Of a stretch of DNA of 64,000 nt, positions 36,346-49,903 are shown piece after piece (position 1 is the stretch's first letter; each line of letters opens with the position of its first letter). The notes beneath the pieces are model-generated. The model was not told the DNA's origin and ran no database searches. It worked only from the letters and a program-made list of their open reading frames with translations. The position numbers and the translations under genes are program-made. The stretch spans positions 51,999,033 to 52,063,032 of the forward strand of contig OU015500.1 in NCBI GenBank assembly GCA_907164885.2. The letters run 5' to 3'. This DNA is from Dolomedes plantarius. Taxonomy: Eukaryota > Arthropoda > Arachnida > Araneae > Dolomedidae.

Positions 36346-38277
36346 ATACCGCCTTCTACAATCTTTCAGGTAATTTCATAATTCCCTTCGCACCGCGTCC
36401 TGCTCGTCAGGACAATGCTCAGATTAGGGAACTAAGTTGGATCACCTATATGGTGTTCCCATAATACAAAATTCAACAAAATCGAGGTGTGGATGGTTGA
36501 ATGTTGTGATAGAGAAACGATTTTGGAATAATTCCCTCTTCGCAAAATATATATATATTTTTTAAGTTTTAGTTGTGTTTTTACCGTTTTTGGAAATTTG
36601 TTCGGAAATGTGTTTTGGAGCATTTAATCGAACGGAAATTTCTTCATTCTCTGAAAGCATCCGTCATAAAAAGCGAAATCTGTCTAAAATGTTCTCGTGC
36701 AGCATTATTTTAGTTCTACAACACTTGCACAAGCATTGTACTCATTTCTCATATCACAACGCCACATCAAAATTCTTGTAACCAGTTCTCCTTCTAGCTT
36801 AAAAAATTCACATTTTGTAGTGGCACAACTTTGTGTCATATAAAATTGCATTTACAGTTTCAAGTTGCTTCCTAACATTTTTTTTCAAATTGTGTTGGTG
36901 TTTTCAAAATGTCTTTAAGATTATTACCTTCTTTCCTATATAAATTTTCTTGAAAATTTCTTATCCAGTATTTACATCTTTTGCGTTCTCAAACACTCGG
37001 TTATTTTCATACTTTGGTTTTAAACCTTTCATATATAATAATAAAGCATAATATGCCGAAAATATTGCTAATTTGTATATAAAGACGACGCAAAAAATCT
37101 CCAATTCTGATGATTTCTTGCTTTAATTTATGCTGTTACAACACAATCTAACAAAATTGTTTCGATGAAATTACAAACAACTAAGCGCTATTAGAGACAT
37201 CTAAAAAACATCGAACGTACTTTTGGCCATATAATTAATAATATTCACTACGACAAATTTAAGAAACATCTAAATAAGTTACAATAATGCTTTTTATTAA
37301 AAAAATGAGAAAATGATAAAAAATAATCATGCATGCACTTTCGAAGAGAGATTTATTTTCCTAAGCTTTTAGAATGCGGAAACACGGTATATTTTGGGCG
37401 TGTTTCAAGCGTTTATAAAAGTACTAAATACAACAAAAGACACCGATATTTTAATAATATTCAATAATTCGTTTAGTAATATTCTACTTTAAAATACGTT
37501 CCAAGGTGTTATTTTTTAATTTAATTATTTATTCCTTCGTGATTAAACGACGCCAAGGCACTGCTATATTATTGTTTCGTTCTGGATCTGTTAAACGTTG
37601 CCAACGTATTATTATTCAACTTTTTTTATAATACATCTAAATAAAAAAGACGGTAACGTATATCTAAGTAAAAGGAATAACAACAGCATTTTAGTACTAG
37701 TAAAACTTTTCAATAGCAATTAAGTCCGAAACGTATGTGCTTAACTTTCTAACTGCATTGTGTCATTGCGTACATATTAGTCTGAATTACATTCTACACG
37801 ACCGAAATAGTTTAGTTGAGCTATAATATCATTAAAATATCTTTGAAAACCATGTGCAGGTTATTAAATATCCTTGCTTAAATACGTTATCACAGGCACA
37901 CAATTTCTAACAATGAGGATGTGGTTAAGATTTCTAGGCTAGCCATTGATATTTAAGGCAAGAATAATTGACAATTGTGAAACGTGGGATAGAGTCTTGA
38001 ATAGAACCGCTCTCAAACTAATTACTGATTTCGACTAGATGTCAAGACCTTCCAGGCGGAGACGAGTGTAAGAATTAGTAGTTAATACTTCATAAGCATA
38101 CAGTCAAAGTTATTGTTAGATGGAAAATTATTAAATATTTGTTGAAATGGTTGAGAAAAGGATAATTTTTTAAGAGGAACGACGTAATTGATTTCAAAAA
38201 TTGAACAAAAAATTATTAGGAACTAACGATTAGTACATTGGTACTCTGGTAATTATTTCCATATTATAATTGAAGGG
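36346..38277. other. AT-rich stretch with a SINE tail fragment
   Basis: A fragment at about 36425-36462 (GGATCACCTATATGGTGTTC) matches the tail of the SINE at 42713. The rest shows no supportable feature. Confidence 0.45.
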
Positions 38278-38485
38278 TCACGAGGTAGGCAAGTGTTAGC
38301 ACATTGGGCTTCGGATGGAGGGTGCCCAGTTCAAATCCTGACAAGCGCCATTAATTATCTTCATGTCTAGACCAGATATAGACACGTTAAATCCGCAGAC
38401 CGGAGAGTAGATAGAGGAAGATAGAAACTGCCCAGATGTCGCCCCTGTGGTTGCTCGATCAAACTTCTGTAGAGGTAAACCATCA
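38278..38485 (+). repeat. tRNA-derived SINE-like element
   Basis: Head GGTCACGAGGTAGGCAAGTG, B box CCAGTTCAAATCCTGAC (about 38327-38343), body with ACGTTAAATCCGCAGACCGG and TCGCCCCTGTGGTTGCTCGA. These words are shared with the 42713 copy. Confidence 0.7.
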
Positions 38486-41400
38486 TCAGTGAATTTTCTT
38501 TGAACGTGATCATTTTTATTGAACGTGACTCCTTTTGGATGGGGCTTCTTTAAAGAAAACTGTCCTATAGGGCAGTGTCTCGCAGCATGTCACATCTCAA
38601 ATCTTGCAGATTTTGCTTCTTGTTTGGCGAGGAGTGGCAAAACATTGCATAATTTAACATGGCGTTCAATGAGCATTCTTACAGCTTGTTGAATAAAATG
38701 CTCTCAGATTACGCAAAGTCTTTAGATACGGTATCTAAACAAAGGTATATCACTAAATTAAACATTCAGGTACAGCCCGGAAAGGTTTATTCAGTATGTG
38801 ACCCTGTATTTATTGACAGAGGAAGACTGGAGTTACGATACAAGACGCTGGCCTGAAGTAACTTATCCTGATATCTATACATATTTCAACATAATAGTAA
38901 TCATTCTCAACGAAAGAGTGATTATATTCTCTTAAACCTTCCGAAATATTCAAAAAAGTGTTAAAATACCTGTTACATACAACTAATATGAGGAATTTTA
39001 TAAACAAACTTAAATTATTTAACTCAAAATGAAGGTATCGTCCAAAAACACAAGCAAACGCACAGGAACGACTTCTGTTTTCTGCCACCCGATAATCACG
39101 TGATCTATAGTAGACGAAAACTGACGTAACTAGTGACGTTGCGACGTTTCACCTTATATGCAAAACGAGATGGGTGAAATATAGACTTCTAAACTATCGC
39201 ATGTGTAAGTACTGAAGAGAGGTAAACCATCACAAAGCTCTCCTGAAAAATGGGAAAATTGACTGAAGAAAATTCTCTTATGGCGTACAGAATTGAGGTG
39301 GTACCAAGGGAGCAATGTTCACTCACATGTATGATGCTTCAAGGTGAAAAGAAGTCATTTCTCAGGATAGATGGCACCACATTAGCAAAATAGAAAAAGT
39401 ATATAAAATTATACTTGTTGGGAGTTGTATCTCTACATTATTATTATCTCTATGGTTCGCGAGCTTTCAAACTCTGTAAGTTGCATTTGGCAACAAGTTT
39501 TTTTTATCGCTTTTAAAAAGTATATGTTTTTTCATTTATGGTGTTCTTTTCTTTTGTGATATGTGAGTGCATGGCTCTGAGATATTTCTTTTTGAATTGC
39601 TCGAACAAATGACTAATTTACTCCATGCTGTACTAGAGTGCATGTTTCAACAGTCAATACATGCCCATGTCAAAGTTCAAGAAACTGGTGTGTTTATTTA
39701 CTTCTGATTCGAATTAGGGGTTCCGGATAAGAACACACTTCATTGTAATTGTGTAAATATCCTAATTGTTTGCATCGATTTCCTTTATGTAATGTGACAT
39801 GTCTATTATATTTAACTTAGAGGTTATATAAGATAGAATAAATCTTTTTGGGTGATTTATTGACTCAAATGGATATTAGTTTGAGATCTTCGAGTACTTA
39901 GTGGGCACAAAAAAATTTCAACTCCCGGTTTTCGAATATGAAATTGACAAATATTCTCTGGAAAGGAAAGTGAGAATAATTTTTCCTACGACAACATTTT
40001 TAATTTTTAGTTCTATATTTCCTATGTTTTCTCTCGTCCTTGTTACACTGTTTTAAAAAAATTCTGTCTTCAAGTACACCTGTTCACCCTGTCTGAAGTA
40101 TTAACCCTGTTCACCCAAATTCTGTCTTCACCCTGGAATTTGGTCGCCAAGTGTACGAGTTTGGTACAGCTTTGTCAGACGCACCTCCCTGCCAAGTTTG
40201 GCAATTTTGTGTATGGCGTGGTAACGATGCGATTTTGGCGTGTCTTTTATTTTTTGGGGTGGGGGGGGTGGATTTAGTCATGTGCGGCTGTGGTAGTAAT
40301 TAGATTGAGAGTTTAAATTTAATAATAAATAATGAGATTTATAATTTTGATTGTTTTCTCAATTTTTTAACATTAGCACAGAGTTGAGTATGTTTTGTAT
40401 TTTGTCTGTGTATTTTTGCGATTTCTGCTTTTTTTTCGCGCATGCGTTATTGCTATTTTGTAATGTAGGAAATTGATTTGCTAACTGAGATTCGCTGGGG
40501 ATTTCTGTGATGTTTTTGGAAGTTTAATACAGCCAGCGGTAATTTCCTTTTCCATAAATTAGATTCACGAATTTTCATCCTTTCAAATGAAATGTAGTTT
40601 TGTGTCTTCTACAGTGTAGTTTGTGACAAAGTGAGTGACATGATTGAATTGAGGTTGCTGCTTAATTTGCATTTTAGGGGAAACAGGTGTGTAATAGGTT
40701 TATTTATGGAGAATTTGCGTTTATGACTACAAACCACCGGCTGGGGACAGAGGCATGCTTAGGGTTTTAGCGGCCCTGGGCGAAACACATTTACTGGCAA
40801 TCAAATTTCTCTACTTACTGAGTAATGGTTCTTGTAAGACAACCCCGATCCCCCACCCCCTGAAAAAAAAAATCCATCCACTACTGATTGTACTAATCAT
40901 ACTTATACCATTATTACTTTTAATACATTATGTTTCGATAGTAAAAAACCTACATTCTAGCTACGAAAAAGAAAATTATACATGAAATTACAATTGGTCC
41001 ACTAAAATATAAAATGAATTTGTATAAATAATGACACAATGGAAAAATTATTTAGAAAATGTAAATTGCTAAAAACAAATACTTACATGTATGAATTTGT
41101 TGGTTATAAAGCAATTTTTTTTTGCTCTCTGAGCAGCAACATTGTCTATTATAAATGAAAAGTCCAAAGATAATGAGAGTTCATTTTCATTAGAAATAAG
41201 TGCCAAGGAGCGCAGGCGTACAATCCGTATTCAAAGCATACATATTGTATTTGTTTTGTAATATTTTCAATTCTTCGAGAAGTGGGAAAAAAATAAATTA
41301 TAAAAATAGAGAGAACAAGTAAAAACCATTTTTTGTTTACCTCACTCCTTCAGCCTTCAGACCCCTTTCTTCCCAACAGGTTTTGAGCTCATTTACTTAC

Positions 41401-42712
41401 TTGTCTTACAGTCCCTGGAGAAATGCCTTGTCTGTTGTTTGCTTTGAATAGGCCAAACATTTGACCCAATGGTATTAGTATTTGTTCGCAAAGATATATT
41501 CACGTTTTTCTCAGTTTGGTTTACCTCTAATGGTTTACCTCTGATGTACAGAATCAGGCACGTCAAATAGGTGTTAGAGAAATCCTTAACAGAACACAGT
41601 GATACACTATGCTGAAAGGAGATGCCATGTTCGACTATCAGTTCTCTTTAACAAATTAAAAACCAATCAATAATAGAAAAATAGGATCGAGAAATAACGG
41701 TATCCTCATAGAAATAAGTGTAATAAAATTTTCCCTGTGTGGTTAATACTTAGGAACTTTTATATTCCTCAGAAAAACTTTAAAAAAAAAATGCGATAAG
41801 GATTTTAGTAGGAGCTTTAACCAATTGCAATTTTACAGTCATCTTTTTTATCATATATATCTGCAAGAGATTTCTCGCTTCATCTTTTAAATATTAAGTT
41901 TTCATTTTTATATAGTAAAAAAAATATTAACCATGGTTTTAGAATGAAATCATCCGAGAGCCGAACTCTTGGTAACAATGCTTTGTAGAAAATATTTTTT
42001 GTTCAATTCACAAAACACTGAAAGAAAAAAATCCAAAAATAAAGAAAGTAAAAGTTAAAACACATAGGACAGGGAAAAAAACAAAAAACAATTCGAACGA
42101 AAAATATTTCTATAAAATTATAAAGATAAAAGACAGAAACTTTCTGTTTTTCCAGAAAATGGATCATGTATATAGTTCCTTTTTTTTCTGGAAATCATGC
42201 GTCCGAACGATAATATATCATACTTCTGACACGTGGGTCAACTGCTTGCTGCCATGTCTCAGATGATTTATCAATAAAAGGACCCGCGTGACAGATTTGA
42301 AACTTAATAGTTTTCTTAACTTCCAAACACTAACAAGTGTTGGAATCAATCTTAAATTGGAAATCCCCGAAGAAATAGAATTCCTTTCTTCGGTGGTTTA
42401 GGAACATTAATCTATTCGTTCGTAAAATACTATGTTATTTCTGAAACGGCCATGTCAACATAACATAATTTCCTAAAACGTCTATTTAAAACTATAATGT
42501 GAAATTTATTCATTTCGAAACTAGAGTATGAAACATGTTAAATTTAATAAAAAGTCTGATTGTGCAGAAAGGTACAAAGTACAGGACTGAAAAAAAAACG
42601 GGGTCACTACAAATGTTATTTATATCCACATACTTTAAAGGTTAAGGAGCTTTAAAGGTTAAGGTACTTTAAAGGAAAGCATCTCATTATTTCACAGCAA
42701 ATGACAGAAGGT
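38486..42712. other. AT-rich stretch with a SINE tail fragment, no gene supported
   Basis: A fragment at about 39290-39335 (GGTGGTACCAAGGGAGCAAT) matches the SINE tail word at 42923. An ATG frame at 38659-38856 has no recognisable family and unclear splice signals. GT-rich sequence with G runs occurs near 40240-40280. No element boundaries were found. Confidence 0.45.
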
Positions 42713-42985
42713 CCCGGAGTAGCCTAGTGGTAGCCCGTAAGGCTTCGAAATGGGGATGCTCAGTTCGGATCGCGACGATCGCCGTTATATACCATCGTGT
42801 ATAGGCCATATAATAGCATATTAAATCCATAGACCGGAAAGAACTTCCATGATATCAGTGGGTGGGTGAAAATGCGAGCCCTCGAAATATCGCCCCTGGT
42901 GGTGCTCGATCAAATTGAGTTAGTACCAAGGGAGCAGTACTAACTCACCTATATGGTGCTCACCTGTATGGTGATAAAAAATGGT
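42713..42985 (+). repeat. tRNA-derived SINE-like element
   Basis: Head GGTCCCGGAGTAGCCTAGTG with an A-box-like TAGCCTAGTGGTAGCCCG, B-box-like CAGTTCGGATCGCGAC, body ATATTAAATCCATAGACCGG, TCGCCCCTGGTGGTGCTCGA, tail GTACCAAGGGAGCAGTACTA and CACCTATATGGTGCTC. Several of these words recur at 36440, 38400 and 39300. Confidence 0.7.
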
Positions 42986-44429
42986 CCAAAATTTTCGCTG
43001 CTCTGGATGAATATTTCAGGGCAAGTGACTCCAAATAAACCGAAAAAAAAGCACAGAAAAAAATGGTTGACTTCAAGTGACTAAAAACACCCTGATCTCT
43101 TAGTCACGAGCAACGCATAAGAACGTTTACGCAATAATCCAAGACCGGCAAATGGCCAATTTATTTTCCATATTACTGGCATATATTTTTTCGGAAGATA
43201 ATTGTAAATAAGTTTCGGTATATGGAAGGAAAATTGTCCATTTTACTATTTACTAATGATTATTAGACATGGTTATTATTGTAACCTTCCTTGCTAAAAT
43301 ATTATTTCTAAAATTTCACTTTCGTTCTTTGCTATGATTTCAACATCCATATGTTTTAAATTGAGTACATATGTTTGTAGACATAAGTCCTTAATTATAT
43401 TTATACATTTTAGCTTATAAATTAAAAATTAAGCCCTAAAGCGTTTCAGCTGTCTAAAAATATTTATGTTTGATATAACTGAAGATAAAAAACAAATCTT
43501 TACAATTAAAATAAAAAAAAATAATTGTAAAGATTTTCTTTTAATCTTTAGGTATTTTTACTTTATTTTTACATTAAAACTTATTTGTATTATGTTACAT
43601 TTTTTATCTGCATTTATTTATTGTAAAATTTATCTTTTTTTTCTTTTTTGCAATTTTATTTTGAATGTATATGATGTTTGCAGAATACGCCAACTACATG
43701 TATCAAATGTGTAAATTAATGAAACACTATATTTTTTCATAGTTTTCATAAAATAAACATATTTACTTATTTTTGTTAATACGTGATTTAACAGGAAATT
43801 TCTTTGTTTTTATTCATTATCTCGTAACCTGATAAAAGATACATACAGACATATTCATCGTTTTTTAGGTAATTGTAAATAACACAATTTTTCTTTCTGC
43901 ATAGAGACTAATCGTTAAGCAAACATACATTTATTTATTCAGATAATTTTTTTTAGACAGAATTAGCGAATTATTTTCTATTTTGCCGTTAATTTAATAC
44001 ACGATTAGAGAGATAAAATATTTTTATTTGTCAATTTGTTTTTTTAAGAGCAATATTCAGACGTTATATCCATTACGTTTGGTTGAATTATTCGTGTACA
44101 TTCAAAATGAATAGCGACTAATTTATACATCCACATAGCACAAAAATCCTGCATTCCCTTTTCCATGCTGCTCCTCTAAATAGCCGTTTTACAAGACAGA
44201 ATAATAATACCCATGGTACATTTAGAAAGATTTCTTCAGCTCAGATAACTTATTTTCAATGAAATTGTGACAATTTCCGCTTACAATGAATGTGGGATAC
44301 AGACATAATGGGTTGCTATAGAAAACTGGGACTGATATGATTTATAGCTCCCAAAATACCAGCCTTAGCTACAGAATGGAGAAATAAGTTTCGGAGTATG
44401 GAAGGAAATTTGTTCTTTTACTATTTCTT
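42986..44429. other. AT-rich stretch; part may belong to the 44.4-kb tandem repeat
   Basis: The words ATAAGTTTCGG..TATGGAAGGAAA occur at about 43208 and 44390, suggesting an additional diverged unit or flank of the tandem array. No gene was recognised. Confidence 0.4.
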
Positions 44430-45158
44430 TTTGGCTATTTTTAAAACTTTATAACTTACTAATTGGGAGACATAGATTTCATGATTATCATGATCAGATT
44501 TTTATCTTTAACACTGATAAAAAAATAAGTTTTTCTAATTTCTTTTTATTTGTAAAGAGTATTTTCGAATATTTTTATACGTGAAAAATCTAGTTGGTTT
44601 CAAAATTTAGTTTCTATCTCTTAACATTAGCTAGTACGATGCAAATAATTTTAAAAGGAGATAAAGTGAAAATTTATCTATGTCTGTAATATTAAAGAAA
44701 TGATGTTTTGAGGATTATTATAATTTTTGAAAATTCAAGGTTACCCAATATTAAAATACTCTACATAAATTCATACGATTAATTTATATTTAAGTATATA
44801 TGCATGAATAATGCAAAACATACCTTTCTTGGCTATTTTTAAAACTTCTTAACTTACATATTAGGAGACATAGATTTCTTGATTATTATGATCAATTTTT
44901 ATCTTTATGACTAAAATAAAGCTGTTCTAATCTCTTTTTATTTTCGAAGAGTATTTTCCAATATTTTTATACTCGAAAAACGTAGTTTGTTTCAAAATTT
45001 TGTTTCTGTCTCTTAACATTATCTAGTTCTATGAAAATAATTTGAAAAGGAGATAAACTGAAATCTTATCTATGCCTATAATATTGAAGAGATAATGTTT
45101 TGAGAAGTAATATCATTTTTGAAAATCCAAGGTTGCCCAGTATTAAAATACTCTATAT

Positions 45159-46306
45159 CAGGGGTCGGCAACATTTTTTACTAGGAGGGCATATTTAAAA
45201 AATGTGGGAGTTCAGCGGGTACCGATGGAAAAAGAGCAGGCGTGAGGGGGGGGGGAGTAATAATTCAACATGAAAATATTAATGCGGCATAAAATTTTTA
45301 TATATAAATTCAAATTTTAATTTAAAGAAAATAATCTTAAAATTGAAAATTAATGCAATATTTGACATTGCAAATCTGCAGCAAACTCGTTGTATTGTGG
45401 CACTTAAGTGGAATTCCCTGTTCTCAGGTAGTGGTCCAAACGAGTGTCAGTGAGGCTTGATTTTACGGTGATTTTGTCGGTACTTTGATTTTAAGTATTT
45501 CATATTGGAAAACAAGGATTCACACGTATTTGTCGACGCGCAAAGAGAGTTCAGTTTCAAAGCAAATTTACTCAACAATAGGAAGATATTTCCATTCACT
45601 AAATTCCATTATTTTTCTTCGTTATGATGTAATTTAAATTCAATGTCATTTCTCATATGTATAATTTTCAATTATCATTCCTCCGTATTGGAAGTATCAA
45701 AATATGTTGCGAATTTATTAGACACATCGTCCTATGTATGAGAGAAAGGATTAATAAAAAACGTCAAGAATGCCTCCAATTCGTAGAATTCTTCAAATCT
45801 GGTATTAAATTCTCCCAATATAGAATTAAAATGTTTGCAAAATGCAGTATTTCCTTCATAATAATTTTCCATAACCATTTTTAAATTTGGGAAATGTGAC
45901 AACTTATCTTTCTCCATATGCGATTTCCAGAGCGCCAATTTAGCATTAAATGCATTTATCGTACTTGTCATAGAAGCAATATGATGATTTCTACCCTGTA
46001 GTTTCAAATTTAGTTGCTTCAGTTTCACAGTCAAATCAGTTAGAAAGCCTAGCTCAATTAACCGAGGCTTTTGCTGTAATTCAAAGCAAATTTCATTCCT
46101 GGATAATGGCAATTCTTTCACTTCTGGTAAAAAAAATTAAAAACCTCTCAAGTGCCTTTCCCCTATTGATCTGTGCCAATCAAATATCTAAACTCAAATA
46201 ATCACAAATATCTAAAATCAAAATTCTGAACTTAAATACCTAAAATTTAGTTAATTGGACGACGGGCACTTTAAAATTGTTCCGCGGCAACCACGTTGCT
46301 GACCCC
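45159..46306 (-). mobile_element. hAT transposon remnant nested in tandem repeat
   Basis: The left end CAGGGGTCGGCAAC at 45159 and the right end, inverted, GGGGTCAGCAACGT at 46306 are hAT-type termini. The flanking octamers CTCTATAT (left) and, four bases past the right end, TGCTATAT match at six of eight bases, and the tandem-repeat sequence resumes on both sides, so the insertion point is well defined. The minus strand carries a transposase remnant. The length of about 1.15 kb indicates loss of most of the gene. Confidence 0.75.
45732..46121 (-). pseudogene. hAT transposase fragment (GTF2I-repeat-like)
   Basis: The frame has LIELGFLTDLTVKLKQLNLK, NAKLALWKSHMEKDKLSHFP and FNTRFEEFYELEAFLTFFIN. 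The same region of the 4505 element reads CDFGFLIDMTQHLNDLNVEL and SHFPHL, so both derive from the same broad hAT group but different families. The BED finger, catalytic core and C-terminal dimerisation region are not present. Confidence 0.75.
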
Positions 46307-47054
46307 ACGTTGCTATATATAAATGCATATATTTATTTTATATTTAAGTATATATGTATGAATAATGCAAAACATTCCGTTTTTGGCTATTTTTAAAACT
46401 TCATAACTGACTCATTAGGAGACATAGATTTCTTGATGATTATGATCAGTTCTTATCTTTAAGACCAAAAAATAAACCTCTCTAATTTATTTTTATTTGA
46501 GAAGAGTATTTTCTAATATTTTTATACGTGAAAAACGTAGTGGAATTCAAAATTTTGTTCCTGTCTCTTAACATTAGCTACTACTATGCAAATAATTTTA
46601 AAAGGAGATAAACTGAAATCTTATCTATGTCTATAATATTAAATGGATAATGTTTTGAGATGTAATATCATTTTTAAAAATTCAAGGTTACTCAATATTA
46701 AAATACTCTATATAAAATGCATACAATAATTTATATTTAAGTATATATGCATGAATAATGCAAAAATTATTTTTTTCGGTATTTTTAAAACTTCACAACT
46801 TACTTATTATGAGACATAGATTTCTTGATTATTATGATCATTTTTTATTTTTAAAACTTAAAAATATAAGCTGGTCTAATTTTTTTTAATTTCTGAAGAA
46901 GCATTTTCTATTGTTTTTATAACGAAAAAAATTAGCTTGTTTTATTTATTTTCTTCAATTTTTCTGTATCATAACGTTATTTATTTTATTTGGGGAGTGG
47001 TTTTATTTCGATAATTTGAGTAGAAAATAAATTGAATCTTAATCTATGTTTATG

Positions 47055-47340
47055 GCAACCCAACTCACAGACAGCTATGATTTCGCCCCTGCGCATCTTG
47101 TTCACGCAGACAAATGAGCTTCGCAGGACTCGCAAAAACTGGCACTTAGCCTCTCTCCTGCGCTAATACCATTCGCACATGCACATTCAATCCCGTACCT
47201 GGAAAACCGTGAAATTTCTTATCTAGAATATATTTTATTGTTAAGTTTCATAAAAATGTCTTTGATCATTTCACGTTGCTGCTTACACCTTCTTATATTG
47301 TAATATACCGATCTTCAAATGCCATATGTTTATAAAAAAA
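47055..47340. repeat. Extra segment within the fourth tandem-repeat unit
   Basis: Between TATGTTTATG and AAATTGTTTTGGGAAG the unit has about 285 bases absent from the other units. Its first part is more GC-rich (CTGCGCATCTTGTTCACGCA), suggesting an inserted repeat such as a SINE. No family signature was recognised. Confidence 0.45.
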
Positions 47341-47431
47341 CATAAATTGTTTTGGGAAGTAATATAAATTTTAAGAATTCAAGGTCACCCAGTGTTAAAG
47401 AGATTTCAATATTTGTACTTTACTTTATATT

Positions 47432-47436
<5 letters not shown>

Positions 47437-47474
<38 letters not shown>
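47437..47474. repeat. (TA)n microsatellite
   Basis: About 19 TA units at the end of the tandem array. Confidence 0.9.
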
Positions 47475-47477
<3 letters not shown>

Positions 47478-47952
47478 TAATTTACGTGAAACATTCCCTC
47501 TTACATGTATATTTTAAAATTGTATATACGAGTATACAGACATTTTTTTTGTTTTTAAAAATTTAAGTTACTTGTTTTATTATGATTACCCAGTATGAAA
47601 TGTATTTATATATTTATTTAAAAATCGGAACACGTACTTAAATTTGCACTCTTAATTAATATACGTAGTTTAAATGTTTTCTGAATAAACTGGAAGTTAT
47701 AACCCACCTTATGCAAAATAATATGCTGTAACAACCTTTTATAGTGCTGAGTTAACGTACACAAGTAATAGTCATAATATATTATTAATTTAATTAGTAT
47801 TAAACTTTAAAAAATAACTTTTAATCTAAGGACTCATTGAAAAATAAAGCAATGAACTACTGCACGTAAAGTTTGAAGGGATAGTGCTACACTTTGAAAG
47901 ACTTATTTATCTTGTCAGCCACTGGAAGTTCTTAGAAATTACTCTATGTGTA
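47475..47952. other. AT-rich stretch, nothing recognised
   Basis: No supportable feature. Confidence 0.5.
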
Positions 47953-48390
47953 TACGAGGTGTAATTGTAGATATATTGGATAGTACCCGTGTTTTGAGGT
48001 GGAAAACAAACATGGTCACATGAATTAGAAGTGGCTTGCTGAACAGTGTCTTTGAACCATCTTATTCACTACCACAAATTTCATTTCTATCGAGCTGACA
48101 TTTCTTGATCACAGGTTATTTGAGAGCTCTATGTGTTTTCCTTTGTGCATCGGAGAAACGTTCGGTTTATCGACTTTTTAATATGAAATTTGTAACGAAA
48201 CTGAACAAAACGCTTACTGAAATTTGAGAATGTTTGTGTCTTACGAAATATTTACCTGGACGCCCAGAGAAAGTAAAATAACATGAATGCACTGGATGTT
48301 TTTTTGGTCTATAAAGGAGCTTCAAAATGGGTTAAAACTGAGCAAACAAGTTCTTACTAATCACCAACTCATCATCAAATGATCACAGAA
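47953..48390 (+). pseudogene. Degenerate mariner transposase remnant
   Basis: A mariner-like terminus TACGAGGTGTAATTGTAGAT opens the segment. From about 48183 translation gives MKFVTKLNKTLTEI, then after a stop CLCLTKYLPGRPEKVK, and later WSIKELQNGLKLSKQVLTNH. This order recalls the N-terminal helix-turn-helix of mariner transposases (KLGKTATET..., FEWYKRFKNGRE). There are many stops and no right terminus was found. The assignment is tentative. Confidence 0.4.
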
Positions 48391-49900
48391 ATTTTATAGC
48401 ATAAATACAAACACACAAAAACGACCATTAGTGTTTTTAAAAAACATTAGTTCAAAAGTCAGGATATTGCACGATGGGCAAAATGCTTTTTCAATCGATG
48501 TATTTTCCCCAAAACGTCTTCCAATTTTCGAACATACTAAATAGACATGTGTTTCATGAGATATTGTTCTTTCATTAGTAGGAAATCTGAAATTATGAGA
48601 ATCTATTATCATCAATTACTGAAATAAGAATTAAATAACTCAATTATTTGGACAAATGATTTAGGCAATAGGGTATATGAAAACAAATTTGTATATAATT
48701 ATGTTCAAAGGAAAACAATTAGATATAAATAATTAAATGCAAATAAAGCAGCCTCAGTCTTTCTACTTAAATAGTGCATGAACTTGTAAAGAAAAAAATA
48801 TAATGCGTAGGTTTATGAAAATTACTATTTTTGTACATTTTAATTGCTTATTTCAAACCCTCAAATACTTTTTTCAGCATCCATCCTAACTTTGGAAACT
48901 GAATTTCAATAAGTTTCCTTTCCTAAGCGCGAAATAGCAGCTATATATTTCGCTGTAAGTGACGAAAGATGTAGATACAAAATACATGCAAATGATAATC
49001 TGAAACAGGAAATTTATTCAAAAGAAATTATTTCAACTTATCTTACGCTTGAAAAATTGCGGTACGATTCCAGTCCAAGGAACTGAAAAATGCTACTGCT
49101 GGCTGCGTGAAGTAATTTTAAAACCTTAATCTTGCACGAAATCTTGAAAGTATAAATGAATGTTCACAGCTCATTTACTAGATAAGCCATTTCCTCTGGT
49201 GCATGATTTCAAGGACGCTCCCCCAAACGAGTGTATGGAAGTAGGAACAGTTTTATCATATCTGATAAATAACCCTAACGATAGAATTTTTTTTTTACAG
49301 AGCGGGAAGCTCACATTAGGAAATCTCCAGTAAAAATGGAAGTTCCAGAAATATTTTTCTGTGATATCACGATTCTCGTCGTTTTAATTTTTTAAAGGAA
49401 GATTACGGTTCGGAAAAAAAATATACTAAATTATGAAATGTAGCCAGTTCTTTTTACCATTTTTCTTCTATATGAAGTTTTATGATGGTCTGCGACACGA
49501 AAGCAGAGTTATCATTTTAAATTTCGGTGCAGTTAATATACATTAAAATTAAGTAATGCTAGGGATTCTTCTTTGCATGCATTAAAACGTCAGTATAAAT
49601 TATGCTGTTAAAATATTATTTGCCTAAATACTTGAGGCAAAATATAATTTAATATCACTTTAGTTACATTTGAGTTAATTATTATGAAATATAATGCAGA
49701 CATGGAACTAAAATTTTAAAATAATAATTTTATCCATTATATATATTTATCTTAATATCCAAGTAGACTAAACCAATACATATAATATTAAATAATTACA
49801 ATATAGTATAAAATAAATTACATAACCAATATAGTTTAAAACAAGCAATATATAAAAAAAAAAAATTGAGTCAATTCCTACTTAGGTCAACAAAGAAAAA
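48391..49900. other. AT-rich stretch, nothing recognised
   Basis: A minus-strand frame at 48394-48615 has no identifiable domain. No other feature supported. Confidence 0.5.
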
Positions 49901-49903
49901 TTT

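Larger units (their letters stand above)
44430..47430 (+). repeat. Tandem repeat of about 395-bp units, interrupted
   Basis: Four units start with GGCTATTTTTAAAACTT or a close variant at about 44433, 44829, 46382 and 46772, and each continues GAGACATAGATTTCTTGAT. Unit lengths are about 396, 400 (after removal of the hAT at 45159-46306), 390 and longer. The fourth carries about 285 extra bases at 47055-47340. Each unit ends ATTCAAGGTTACCCAATATT and related forms. Divergence shows the array is old. Confidence 0.75.

Noticed and set aside
38659..38856. ATG-initiated frame of 65 codons (MAFNEHSYSLLNKM)
   Set aside because: No family, no clear splice sites and no polyadenylation context; chance is as likely.
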